NCBI GenBank assembly: GCA_035535035.1
Contig: DATLQW010000239.1
Coordinates: 1 to 16,289 of the forward strand
DNA from: JASHVB01 sp035535035
Lineage (GTDB): Bacteria; Pseudomonadota; Alphaproteobacteria; Acetobacterales; Acetobacteraceae
Direction of reading: 5' to 3'
DNA length: 16,289 nucleotides
Shown here: piece by piece, positions 6,941 to 14,402 of the stretch
Numbering within the stretch: position 1 is the first letter of the stretch
Layout of the letters: each line of letters begins with the position of its first letter
The notes under the pieces: generated by a model
Database searches by the model: none
Seen by the model: the letters and a program-made list of their open reading frames with translations, nothing else
Told to the model about the DNA's origin: nothing
Translations under genes and position numbers: made by a program

Positions 6941-7573
6941 CTATCCGGCACGCACGTAGTGGCGGGCGACGATCCGCAGGTGGTCGCGGAAATGCGGTCG
7001 CAGCCGCTCGGTCCATGGCGTGCTCGCCGCCTGCTTCCATGCCGGCGTCAGCGGAACATCGGGCGAGGCAAGGTGATACAGCGCGAGATAGCGGTGCGAC
7101 CCCGTATTGTCGCGAAACCGCCGGGCGCACAGGGTTCCCGGCACCGCGGACAGCGCGGGGATGTGCTCATGGTCGTACCACTCGTTGAACTCGGCCTCGT
7201 GCGCCGGATCGACGTTCATCGCGTTGACCAGCAAGCCGCCGGCGCCCGGCGGAGCCGCCTGGTCGCCCGGCAGGATCTGCTCTCCGTCGAAACGGATCAG
7301 CCGCTGGCACATTGCCGTCACGCGTTTCGACCAGACCGACAGATTCTCATAGCCGATGGCGCGATAGGGCGCGCTTCGCAGCACGTCGAGACTGTCGAGT
7401 TCATAGCTGGCGACCGCATGCTTCGGATTGGTCGTGCTGATCCAGCGGTCGCAGGCACCGAATCCGGGCACACGCTGCCGCTCCGGGACATGCTCCAGGT
7501 CGTACCAGTCGTGGAACTCGTCCTCATGCGCATTGGCAAAATCGAAACCGACGAGCAGAATTCCCTTGGCCAT
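6941..7573 (-). CDS. EthD/dimeric alpha-beta-barrel-like protein with internal duplication
   Basis: The 210-residue protein consists of two similar halves. Each carries a WYDxEH[IV]P signature: FHDWYDLEHVPERQRVPGF in the first half and FNEWYDHEHIPALSAVPG in the second. This motif belongs to EthD-like/DUF4286-like ferredoxin-fold proteins, some of which take part in catabolic pathways; the substrate is unknown. The start MAKGILLVGFDF at 7573 has a GGAGG site eight nt upstream. The longer frame to 7708 would translate the 15-bp tandem repeat into (RHLPV)n, which I judge to be untranslated leader. The CMD gene follows after 44 nt. Confidence 0.8.
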   Translation of the reverse strand: MAKGILLVGFDFANAHEDEFHDWYDLEHVPERQRVPGFGACDRWISTTNPKHAVASYELDSLDVLRSAPYRAIGYENLSVWSKRVTAMCQRLIRFDGEQILPGDQAAPPGAGGLLVNAMNVDPAHEAEFNEWYDHEHIPALSAVPGTLCARRFRDNTGSHRYLALYHLASPDVPLTPAWKQAASTPWTERLRPHFRDHLRIVARHYVRAG

Positions 7574-7580
7574 CTGCGTT

Positions 7581-7586
7581 TCCTCC
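7581..7586 (-). promoter_or_regulatory. Ribosome binding site fixing the EthD-like start
   Basis: The minus strand reads GGAGGA, eight nt before the ATG at 7573. An ATG five codons upstream overlaps this site and is therefore unlikely to be the start. Confidence 0.7.
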
Positions 7587-7630
7587 ATGCGGGTGAAGGC
7601 ATTATCGCGCAGGCCGGCGGGCAGCGCCAG

Positions 7631-7690
7631 TACGGGGAGGTGGCGTACGGGGAGATGGCGTACGGGGAGATGGCGTACGGGGAGGTGGCG
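7631..7690. repeat. Four tandem copies of a 15-bp unit
   Basis: TACGGGGAGRTGGCG is repeated at 7631, 7646, 7661 and 7676 without gaps; the only variation is G or A at one position. A fifth, decayed start (TTGGGGCG) follows. The array lies 58 nt upstream of the EthD-like start codon, in its leader or promoter, downstream of arsC. Confidence 0.9.
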
Positions 7691-7783
7691 TTGGGGCGAC
7701 GGCGGCACGTCATTCCGATCACGGCACGGCCGGCATTGACGAGGGGCATTTGCCCGGCGTAGCGGCCTCGGCGATGCGGCAGG

Positions 7784-8155
7784 TCAGCGTGCCGGCAGCA
7801 CGTCGTGGACACGCCCGGCGGGACGGCACAGCCGGACGCCACGCGGCCCGACCACAATCGGCTGTTCCATCAGGATCGGCTCCGCCAGCATCGCGTCGAT
7901 CAGCATGTCGTCGCTCATTGCCGGATCGTCGAGACCCAGGGCGGCATACGGCGTGCCTCGCCGGCGCAGCAGCGCGCGCGGTGCCATTTCCACGCGTCGC
8001 AGCAGATCGAGCAATTCGGCGCGGCTCGGGGGGGTTTTGAGGTATTCGACGATGCGCGGCTCGGTCCCGGCCGCGCGCACCATGCCGAGCACCTTGCGCG
8101 ACGTGCTGCAATTCGGGTTGTGGTAAATCACGATTTCCGCCGGTCCGGTTGCCAT
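7784..8155 (-). CDS. arsC: ArsC-family arsenate reductase-like protein (glutaredoxin-dependent type)
   Basis: The 123-residue protein has the thioredoxin-like ArsC fold. The catalytic cysteine C16 lies in IVIYHNPNCSTSRKVL, followed by LLRRRGTPYAALGL, MLIDAMLAEPILMEQPIVV and the RLCRP end motif. In the E. coli enzyme three arginines (60, 94, 107) support catalysis. Here the third (R108) and a first-site arginine (around R64) are kept, but the NRPIVV-type arginine is Gln98 (EQPIVV). Arsenate reduction is therefore less sure, and a related Spx/YfgD-like role is possible. The ATG at 8155 has a GGAGG site about eight nt upstream, which rules out the longer frame to 8221. It lies 69 nt after the b561 gene. 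Confidence 0.82.
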   Translation of the reverse strand: MATGPAEIVIYHNPNCSTSRKVLGMVRAAGTEPRIVEYLKTPPSRAELLDLLRRVEMAPRALLRRRGTPYAALGLDDPAMSDDMLIDAMLAEPILMEQPIVVGPRGVRLCRPAGRVHDVLPAR

Positions 8156-8224
8156 GTCGCGGCCCTCCCGGCCGGCACGATAGAATTCGCGCGGTGGCAA
8201 CGGCAATGGCACCGCGGCCAATGG

Positions 8225-8788
8225 TCAGCGCGAGGACCAGGGCAGCATGCGGCGCAGCGTGAGGTCGTGCAGCACGAAGTGGTGGAACAATGCCGCCGCA
8301 CTGTGCAGGCCGGCGACGACCAGCACGGCATCCGCGACCAGCGCGTGCCAGTCGCCGATTTGCCGCACGAAGGCGCGATCGCCGGGAACCAGTTGCGCGA
8401 CGTGGACCAGGTTGAATATCCAATCGCCACGCACCCAGACATTCAGGACACCCAGCCCCACCGTCACCAGCATCAGCGCGTAAAGCAGCCAATGCGTCGC
8501 CCGCGCGATGAACAGCAGCAGCCCGTGGTCCAGCGCCGGCAGCATGCCGCCGCGAATCGTGCGCCAGGCCAGGCGGATGACCAGCACGATGCCGAGCGTA
8601 ACGCCGAGCAGCATATGCAGCGAACGATAATCGATGCGCAGTGGTCCGTTCGGCGCGAAGTCGATGGTCTTGCCGATGGTCCACAACGATGCCACCAGCA
8701 CCGCGCTGAGCCAGTGCAGCACGATGGTGGCCGGTGCGTGGCGAAGGCCCTGCGTTGCGGCAGGTTCGCCGGCCATGGGTGGGGGCAC
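8225..8788 (-). CDS. Cytochrome b561 family membrane protein
   Basis: A 187-residue inner-membrane protein with four predicted helices (about 20-40, 55-73, 98-118, 147-172). Conserved histidines H25, H58, H148 and H162 fit the four ligands of two b-type hemes in bacterial cytochrome b561 (CybB-like). It probably moves electrons between quinol and a partner or to superoxide; the partner is unknown. The start is uncertain: GTG at 8788 is reported, ATG at 8776 is the alternative, and neither has a strong ribosome binding site. The GTG start is ten nt after the mbfA stop, which suggests translational coupling in an mbfA-b561-arsC unit. Confidence 0.88.
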   Translation of the reverse strand: MPPPMAGEPAATQGLRHAPATIVLHWLSAVLVASLWTIGKTIDFAPNGPLRIDYRSLHMLLGVTLGIVLVIRLAWRTIRGGMLPALDHGLLLFIARATHWLLYALMLVTVGLGVLNVWVRGDWIFNLVHVAQLVPGDRAFVRQIGDWHALVADAVLVVAGLHSAAALFHHFVLHDLTLRRMLPWSSR

Positions 8789-8798
8789 GGAACCGACC

Positions 8799-9755
8799 CT
8801 AACTGCTGCCGATCAGGATGCCGCAGGCGAACACCAGGGCGCCCCCGAATGCCACCTGCAACGTGGCGTAGAGCGGTGGTGTGTCCATGTATTTCCAGCG
8901 CACCCAACTGATCACGCCGAGTTCCACCACCACCACGGCGACGGCGACGGCCATCGCGGTCCAGAACGCGGGGATCAGGAACGGCAGCGTGTGGCCGATG
9001 CCGCCCAGCGTGGTCATCACCCCGGTGATGGCGCCGCGAAGAATGGGCGCGCCGCGGCCGGTCAGGCTGCCGTTGTCGGACAGCGCCTCAGCGAAGGCCA
9101 TGGAGATGCCGGCGCCGATCGACGCGGCCAGGCCGACCACGAAGGCCTGCCAGGTGTTCTGCGTGGCCAGCGCGGCGGCGAACACCGGCGCCAGCGTGGA
9201 GACCGAACCGTCCATGAGCCCCGCCAGCCCGGGCTGGATCACCCGCAGCACGAAGGAGCGGCGGGCGTGCACGTCCTCGTCGCGGCGCACGTTCTCGGGC
9301 AGGTTCTCGTCACGCAACTGGTCGGCGCGATGCTCGTGTTCGACTTCGGCCTCGGCCAGGTCGCCGAGGAGTTTGCGAACCGACACGTCCTCGCTGCGGG
9401 CGGCGGCGCGGCGGTAGAATTGCTGCGTCTCGATTTCCATGCTCTCGGCGAGGTTGCGGACCTCGTCGAGGTTGAGCGGCAGGATCTGCCAGACCGGCTT
9501 GTGAAGCACGAAGCCGCGCACGTCCTGGCGGCGGATCAGCGGGATGTGTTCGCCGAACTTCGCCCGGTACAGCTCGAGCAGACGCTGCCGGTGGCCGCTC
9601 TCCTCCTCGGCCATTTCGCTGAACACCTTGGCGCTGCCGGCATAGTCCTCCCGCAGCCCCTCGGCGATGTCGGTGTAGATACGGTTGTCCTCCTCCTCGT
9701 TGGCGATGGCCAAGGCGAGGACTTCGCGTTCGGTCAGGTCCGAGAAATTGCGCAT
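8799..9755 (-). CDS. mbfA: Membrane-bound ferritin MbfA (ferritin-like plus VIT1/CCC1 domain)
   Basis: The 318-residue protein joins two domains. The N-terminal ferritin/rubrerythrin-like part (1 to about 155) carries di-iron ligands: E20, the E52-x-x-H55 motif, a glutamate in the ESMEIE stretch (104-109), and E137-x-x-H140. The C-terminal VIT1/CCC1-like membrane part (about 165-318) contains QPGLAGLMDGSVSTLAPVFAAAL, GAGISMAFAEALSD and hydrophobic helices to the end. In Agrobacterium and Bradyrhizobium MbfA exports iron from the cytoplasm and protects against peroxide and acid stress; the same role is inferred. The length matches the family. No ribosome binding site is visible before the ATG at 9755. 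A TGCGA-N5-TCGCA palindrome lies upstream at 9807-9821. Confidence 0.92.
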   Translation of the reverse strand: MRNFSDLTEREVLALAIANEEEDNRIYTDIAEGLREDYAGSAKVFSEMAEEESGHRQRLLELYRAKFGEHIPLIRRQDVRGFVLHKPVWQILPLNLDEVRNLAESMEIETQQFYRRAAARSEDVSVRKLLGDLAEAEVEHEHRADQLRDENLPENVRRDEDVHARRSFVLRVIQPGLAGLMDGSVSTLAPVFAAALATQNTWQAFVVGLAASIGAGISMAFAEALSDNGSLTGRGAPILRGAITGVMTTLGGIGHTLPFLIPAFWTAMAVAVAVVVVELGVISWVRWKYMDTPPLYATLQVAFGGALVFACGILIGSS

Positions 9756-9806
9756 GGCCGGGAATGTGGCGGCTGCGCGGTTCAGGTCAAGCGGTGCGCT
9801 GAATAT

Positions 9807-9821
9807 TGCGACTGCTTCGCA
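9807..9821. promoter_or_regulatory. Palindrome upstream of mbfA, possible iron-regulator site
   Basis: TGCGA-CTGCT-TCGCA is a perfect 5+5 inverted repeat with a 5-nt centre, 52-66 nt upstream of the mbfA ATG and just past the aminotransferase stop. Its outline loosely resembles the TGCAA...TTGCA shape of alphaproteobacterial Fur/Mur sites, but it is not an Irr-type motif. It could also be a short hairpin ending the aminotransferase transcript. Confidence 0.35.
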
Positions 9822-9824
9822 GGA

Positions 9825-11162
9825 TCACCTGACCGCGCCGGCGACCGCCGCATCCACCGCGGCGCCGAGCCGATCGACGATCGTGTCGATGTCGGACGCC
9901 GTGGCGATATAGGGCGGCGCGATCAGGATGTGGTCGCCACGCCTGCCGTCGATCGTGCCGCCCATCGGGTAGATCGCCACGCCGCGCGCCAGCGCCTCGC
10001 GCTTGACCCGCTCGTTCACCTTCAGCGCCGGATCGAATGCCTGTTTTGTCCCGCGATCGGCGACGAATTCCAGCGCCCAGAACAGGCCGCGGCCGCGGAT
10101 ATCGCCGACCTGGCGGTGGTTGCCGAAGCGCTCGGTCAGGGCGGCTTCCAGCCGGGCGCCCATGGCGCGGACATTGTCCAGCAGGTTGTCCCCCCGGATG
10201 ATGCGCTGCACTTCCAGCGCGGCAGCGCAGGCGACCGGATGCGCCTGATAGGTGTGGCCGTGCATGAAGCTGCCCGAACCGGCGTTGATCGCATCGACGA
10301 TTTTCGCCCCGATCAGCACGCCGCCGATCGGCTGGTAGCCGCCGCCGAGATCCTTCGCCACCACCTGCAAGTCCGGCGTTATTCCCTCCTGTTCCCAGGC
10401 GTGCATGGTGCCGGTGCGGCCCATGCCGCACATCACCTCGTCGAGGATCAGCAGCGCGCCGTGCCGGTCGCAGATCGCGCGCACGCGCCGGAAATAGCCA
10501 GGCAGCGCGGTGACGCAGCCGGTAGTGGCGCCGACCACGGTTTCCGCCAGCACCGCGGCGACCGTCTCGCCGCCGAGCCGCTGGAACTCGGCTTCCAGCT
10601 CGTCGGCAAGCCGATCGACGTATTGCGCGTCCGATTCGCCGTCGCGCTGGAACCGATAGGCGAAGCAGGGCGACACCAGGCTGAACGCTTGTGACAGGAT
10701 CGGCTCATAGATGGCGCGGCGCATCATGTTCCCGCCGGCCGCCAGGGCACCGAGCGTGTTGCCGTGATAGCCCTGGCGGCGCGCAATAAAATGCACGCGT
10801 TGTTGCTGGCCGATTTCGACGTAGTATTGCCGTGCCAGCTTCAGTGACGCCTCGGTGCCTTCCGAGCCGGACGAACAGAAATAGGCATGCGTCAGCCCGC
10901 CGGGTTCGCCGTCCAGCACGATGTGCGCGAGGTCCTCCGCCGGCTGGCTGCTGAACGTGCCGGTATGGGCATAAGCCATGGTCGCCGCCTGCCGGCCGAT
11001 CGCCTCGGCGATGCGGCGATTGCCGTGGCCGAGGCACGCAACCGCGGCGCCGCCCGATGCGTCGATGATTTTCCGCCCGTCGGCGGTGTGGAGATAGATG
11101 CCCTCGCCTGACGTGGCGACGGGAGGCTGGCCGCCGGAGCGGTGCAGGACACGAGAGCTCAT
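9825..11162 (-). CDS. Class-III aminotransferase (PLP-dependent)
   Basis: The 445-residue protein is a fold-type-I, class-III transaminase of the omega-amino-acid/'aspartate aminotransferase family' group. Visible landmarks are FCSSGSEGTEASLKLAR (phosphate-binding region, about 95-111), ARRQGYHGNTLGA (about 128-140), LLILDEVMCGMGRTG with the PLP-contacting D241, and VVAKDLGGGYQPIGG with the Schiff-base lysine K270. It transfers an amino group from an omega-amino acid or amine to a keto acid; the substrate cannot be read from sequence. The ATG at 11162 has AGGTGG close upstream. The 149 nt to the upstream gene holds no other frame and probably its promoter. It may be a separate unit from mbfA because 69 nt with a palindrome separate them. 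Confidence 0.92.
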   Translation of the reverse strand: MSSRVLHRSGGQPPVATSGEGIYLHTADGRKIIDASGGAAVACLGHGNRRIAEAIGRQAATMAYAHTGTFSSQPAEDLAHIVLDGEPGGLTHAYFCSSGSEGTEASLKLARQYYVEIGQQQRVHFIARRQGYHGNTLGALAAGGNMMRRAIYEPILSQAFSLVSPCFAYRFQRDGESDAQYVDRLADELEAEFQRLGGETVAAVLAETVVGATTGCVTALPGYFRRVRAICDRHGALLILDEVMCGMGRTGTMHAWEQEGITPDLQVVAKDLGGGYQPIGGVLIGAKIVDAINAGSGSFMHGHTYQAHPVACAAALEVQRIIRGDNLLDNVRAMGARLEAALTERFGNHRQVGDIRGRGLFWALEFVADRGTKQAFDPALKVNERVKREALARGVAIYPMGGTIDGRRGDHILIAPPYIATASDIDTIVDRLGAAVDAAVAGAVR

Positions 11163-11311
11163 GGTCCACCTGGTTCCAGCCGATGCCGGGGAAACATCCG
11201 AGGTAGCATCTTGCGATCGCCCATCGCTGTTTGTGAGGCAGCCATAGCAGAGGTCGGCGCCTCCGGACAGACGATCGGATCAATCGGGCGCCGCTTCGTC
11301 CGGTCTGACGG

Positions 11312-12229
11312 TCACCCCGCGAGCGACGCCCCCAGCCGATCCAGCAGAAACCCGGTGCCGTGCTCGCGCGATCCGGCATCCTCGTAGCCGTCCAGGAACG
11401 CACCTTGCTCCGTCACGATCAGCCGCGTCCCGGTGCCCGCCGGCAGCAACTCGATCGTCGCCAGCGAGACGGAACGCTTTCGCTCGTTTATATACATGTC
11501 GTACGCGTAGATCAGCCGTGTATCGGGGATCACGTCGAAATAGACGGCGTCGAACAGGGTAACGGTGCCGTTCGCCCAGCGGCCTTTCGCCCGCTCGCGG
11601 CCGCCGGGCCGCACGTCCATCGTCCGTTCCAGCACCGTCCAATCATCGCCGCCGCCGAACCAGCGTGCCTTCGCGTCCTGGTCCGTCAGTGCGCGAAACA
11701 CCGTCGCCGGTGCGGCGTCATACACGCGCTCGATGGAAAACGTGTCGTGCACGACGGAACGCTCCCGCATCCGCGCCACCTCGCGCGCAAACTTGTCGAG
11801 CGTGGTGCGCCAGCCCGCCGGCGCGCCCTCGGCCGCCCAGCGGAACGAGTCGTTCGGCATGTCGTAGCTTTGCCGCACCGTCATGCGCGTGCCGGCGCCG
11901 TCCTCCTCGAACGTCACCGCGGTGTGCGCGACGAACATCAGCGTATCGCCGTCGGTCACATCGGTGGAGAACGCCAGGCGGTCCGGCGGCGATACTTCCG
12001 TGAACCTGCCGCGGCACCAATGCAGGTGCGCATCCGGCGAGCGCATGCACACGGCGAACACGCCACCCACGCGGCAGTCGATCTCGGCCTCGGGAACCGT
12101 GAAGCCTTCCGGACTGAACCAGCGCCTGACGTGATCCGCGGTGCTCCATGCCCGGAACACCAGCGCGCGCGGCGCATCGAAGCTGCGGGAGATGACCAGA
12201 GGCGGCACAGCGGCGTTGGCGTCAGGCAT
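11312..12229 (-). CDS. Tandem SRPBCC (AHSA1-type) protein
   Basis: The 305-residue protein carries two AHSA1/START-like domains. The first (about 10-155) contains ISRSFDAPRALVFRAWST and VRRWFSPEGFTVPEAEID; the second (about 160-305) contains IERVYDAAPATVFRALTD and ARWFGGGDDWTVLERTMDVRPGG. Each normally occurs as its own protein of about 150 residues, so this is a fusion of two partners. SRPBCC domains bind hydrophobic ligands; the ligand is unknown. The ATG at 12229 has AAGGAG six nt upstream, inside the end of the ArsR gene, and the start overlaps the ArsR stop by eight nt. This tight ArsR-SRPBCC pair is a common operon and implies control by the upstream regulator. Confidence 0.9.
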   Translation of the reverse strand: MPDANAAVPPLVISRSFDAPRALVFRAWSTADHVRRWFSPEGFTVPEAEIDCRVGGVFAVCMRSPDAHLHWCRGRFTEVSPPDRLAFSTDVTDGDTLMFVAHTAVTFEEDGAGTRMTVRQSYDMPNDSFRWAAEGAPAGWRTTLDKFAREVARMRERSVVHDTFSIERVYDAAPATVFRALTDQDAKARWFGGGDDWTVLERTMDVRPGGRERAKGRWANGTVTLFDAVYFDVIPDTRLIYAYDMYINERKRSVSLATIELLPAGTGTRLIVTEQGAFLDGYEDAGSREHGTGFLLDRLGASLAG

Positions 12230-12569
12230 TGCTGTCTCCTTGCGTCTTGAGTTCGTCGAGGTACTCGCCCAGCCGGTCCAGCCGTTGTTCCCATTCCCGG
12301 CGGCGGGCGTTGATCCAGGCTTCGACCCGGCCCAGGCCCTGCGGTTCGATCCGACACGTCCGCACCCGCCCGTTCTTCTGCGAGCAAACCAGTCCGGAAC
12401 TTTCCAGCACCGCGAGGTGCTGCATCACCGCGGGCATCGACATGGCAAACGGCCGCGCCAGGTCGCTGACCGAGGCCGGCCCGCGAGCAAGTTGTTCCAG
12501 CATCGCCCGCCGCGTGGGATCGGCGAGCGCCTGGAAGGCGAGGTCGAGCGGGGCGAGTTGGTTAAGCAT
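12222..12569 (-). CDS. ArsR-family transcriptional regulator
   Basis: The 115-residue winged-helix protein reads MLNQLAPLDLAFQALADPTRRAMLEQLARGPASVSDLARPF, then the recognition region SMPAVMQHLAVLESSGLVCSQKNGRVRTCRIEP. The metal-sensing cysteine motif of ArsR/SmtB (ELCVC) is not present, so this is likely a non-metal member of the kind paired with SRPBCC genes. The start MLNQLAP at 12569 was chosen because the family begins here; the longer frame to 12707 runs into the divergent promoter and has an unrelated sequence. The ribosome binding site is weak. It overlaps the SRPBCC gene and is divergent from the VOC gene. Confidence 0.9.
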   Translation of the reverse strand: MLNQLAPLDLAFQALADPTRRAMLEQLARGPASVSDLARPFAMSMPAVMQHLAVLESSGLVCSQKNGRVRTCRIEPQGLGRVEAWINARRREWEQRLDRLGEYLDELKTQGDSNA

Positions 12570-12570
12570 A

Positions 12571-12619
12571 GGCTTTAGTATCAGGGCGCGAATACAAAAG
12601 CAACAACTTAAGTAAAGCC
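12571..12619. promoter_or_regulatory. Promoter/operator region of the ArsR-SRPBCC operon
   Basis: GGCTTTA at 12571-12577 and TAAAGCC at 12613-12619 form a 7-bp inverted repeat around a promoter-like stretch. ACTTAAGT (12606-12613) is a perfect 8-bp palindrome within it. Reading toward ArsR, TTGCTT and TACTAA are spaced 17 nt, a weak -35/-10 pair. ArsR binding here is inferred from position. Confidence 0.45.
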
Positions 12620-12705
12620 CTGTCGCAGTCCGGCAGCCGGCGGTGCTAGCCTGCGCCGCGGCCACGCACCAACGCGGGCCCAGGCAACGACATCGGGAGG
12701 CAGCC

Positions 12706-13068
12706 ATGCCAATCCTGCTCGATCACACGATCGTTCCCGCGCACGACAACGCGGCGTCCGCCAGGTTCTTCGCGCATGTCTTCGGCCTGGACTACGAAGG
12801 CGCGGTTTCGCATTTCGCTCCGGTGCGATTGAACGACACGCTGGTGCTGGATTTCGACACCCGCGCCACGTTCGAACCCCATCACTACGCCTTCAAGGTG
12901 AGCGATCCGGAATTCGACGCGATCTTTGGGCGGGTGAAGGAGCAGCGCATTCCCTATGGCAGCGGGCCGCGCTCGCCCGATGACATGGCGATCAACCACC
13001 GCCACGGCGGGCGTGGCTTCTACTTCAAGGACCCGAACGGCCACCTGCTGGAGGTGCTGACCGCCTGA
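12706..13068 (+). CDS. VOC family protein (glyoxalase/bleomycin-resistance fold)
   Basis: The 120-residue single-module vicinal-oxygen-chelate protein opens with MPILLDHTIVPAHD and carries SARFFAHVFGL. Likely metal ligands are H7, H59 or H60 in FEPHHYAFKV, and E116 in the closing FKDPNGHLLEVLTA. Known relatives include glyoxalase I, ring-cleaving dioxygenases and antibiotic-resistance proteins; the substrate here cannot be named. The ATG at 12706 has a GGGAGG site at 12695-12700, five nt upstream, which excludes the longer frame from 12643. It is divergent from the ArsR gene, so it may belong to the same regulon. It converges with the LLM gene across about 100 nt that hold no gene. Confidence 0.88.
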   Translation: MPILLDHTIVPAHDNAASARFFAHVFGLDYEGAVSHFAPVRLNDTLVLDFDTRATFEPHHYAFKVSDPEFDAIFGRVKEQRIPYGSGPRSPDDMAINHRHGGRGFYFKDPNGHLLEVLTA

Positions 13069-13168
13069 CAACGCCCCTGCCAACGCCCGGGCACGTCGCC
13101 GCCCTGGCGCCACAGGCCCCGTTGCCGTGCGGCGCGTCGTACGGGTCAGCGCCGCATGCGCGTTCGTG

Positions 13169-14272
13169 TTATTCGGCCGCCGCTTTCCGCCCCGGAACCA
13201 GGTGCGCCACGCGCGGCGCCACCTCCTCCTTGAACAGCTTCAGCGAGCGGTGCCAGGCCTGCGGGTTCTCCAGATAGTCGAAGCCGAACACCAGCAGCCC
13301 GCCGAAGCCGCCGGCCTCGTGGTAGATGCGCTCCAGCTTCTCCGCCACCGTCGCCGGCGAGCCGACCAGCCAGTTGTGCTTCGCGCAATATTCCGGCGTG
13401 ACATCGGAATCCGCCACATCCGGATCGTGCTTGAGGTATTCGAGGAAGCCGAAATTGCCGAGCAGTGGAAGAAAGTATTCGCGCATCATGCGGCCCATCA
13501 TGCCACCGACGCAGAGCTTCCACGCCTCGGCGTCGGTGTCGGCGACGAACACCTCGCGCACCAGCCGCCAATCGTTGCGGTTGGGCGTGCGGCCGGAGCG
13601 GGCGGCGCCGATCTCCACTGCCTCCCAGTGACTGGCGACATAGGCCGGGTTGAGGTTCAGCGACAGCGGGAGAAACCCGCGTTCGCCGGCCAGCTTCAAC
13701 GTATCCGAGCTTTTCGAGAACCCGGCGACCCCGATCGGCGGATGCGGCTTCTGCAACGGAAAAATGTGCGGGCGCAGGAAGCCGAACATCGGCTCCGGCT
13801 TCGTCACCGTCCAGAATTTGCCCGTGTGGGTGAAGCTCGGTTCGTCGCTCCACAGCCGCAGGATGATGTCGAGCGCCTCGCGCGTCATCTCGCGGTTGAC
13901 GCCGGCCATGCCGTCCACGTTGAACATCGCCCAGTCGGTCGGCAGGCCGGATGCGGCGACGCCGAAATTCAGCCGCCCGCCGGAGAGGTGGTCGAGCATC
14001 GCCACGCGCGCGGCAAGTTCGGCGGGGTGGCGATACGGCAGCAGGAAGCCGCCGGGACCGATGCGCAGGCGTTTCGTCTGCAGCAGTGCCTGGGCGATCA
14101 GCAGATCGGGCGACGGATGCGGTTCCCAGGGCGCCGTGTAGTGCTCGCCGATCCATGCCTCGTCGTAGCCGAGTTCGTCGAGCCAGCGCAGCGTCTGCAA
14201 GTCCCAGTCGTGGCCTTCCTTCAGGCCTCTCTCCGGGGGATGCGAGGGCATCGCGAAATAGCCGAGCAGCAT
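13169..14272 (-). CDS. LLM class flavin-dependent oxidoreductase
   Basis: The 367-residue protein is a luciferase-like TIM barrel. Conserved blocks are DELGYDEAWIGEHYTAPWEPHP (about 33-52), PDLLIAQALLQTKRLRIG, LPYRHPAELAARVAMLDHLSGGRLNFGVA (about 79-106), and a C-terminal LVGSPATVAEKLERIYHEAGGFG. This matches FMN-dependent alkane/limonene-monooxygenase-like members; the substrate is unknown. The ATG at 14272 has AGGAGG seven nt upstream and begins the MLLGYFAMPSHPPER stretch usual for the group, so the longer frame to 14482 is rejected. It is divergent from the acyl-CoA dehydrogenase-like gene across 130 nt, which suggests shared control. Confidence 0.92.
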   Translation of the reverse strand: MLLGYFAMPSHPPERGLKEGHDWDLQTLRWLDELGYDEAWIGEHYTAPWEPHPSPDLLIAQALLQTKRLRIGPGGFLLPYRHPAELAARVAMLDHLSGGRLNFGVAASGLPTDWAMFNVDGMAGVNREMTREALDIILRLWSDEPSFTHTGKFWTVTKPEPMFGFLRPHIFPLQKPHPPIGVAGFSKSSDTLKLAGERGFLPLSLNLNPAYVASHWEAVEIGAARSGRTPNRNDWRLVREVFVADTDAEAWKLCVGGMMGRMMREYFLPLLGNFGFLEYLKHDPDVADSDVTPEYCAKHNWLVGSPATVAEKLERIYHEAGGFGGLLVFGFDYLENPQAWHRSLKLFKEEVAPRVAHLVPGRKAAAE

Positions 14273-14402
14273 GACCGGTCCTCCTGCTTTCGTTGGCCCG
14301 CGTGGGACGGGAGGGCAGGCTACACCCGGGGCGGTGTGGGTTGGCAATGGGGGCGGCTGCACGCCCGCTTGATGCAGCCTCGCGGCGCGGCCAGGATGCG
14401 GC

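Noticed and set aside
7631..7690. CRISPR array
   Set aside because: Units are 15 bp and directly abutting, with no spacers and no cas genes.
8634..10694. 686-residue open frame on the plus strand
   Set aside because: It is antisense to mbfA, b561 and the aminotransferase, which have clear motifs; it has no domain.
13069..13168. Terminator between the VOC and LLM genes
   Set aside because: Several short GC palindromes are present, but no stem with a T-run stands out on either strand.
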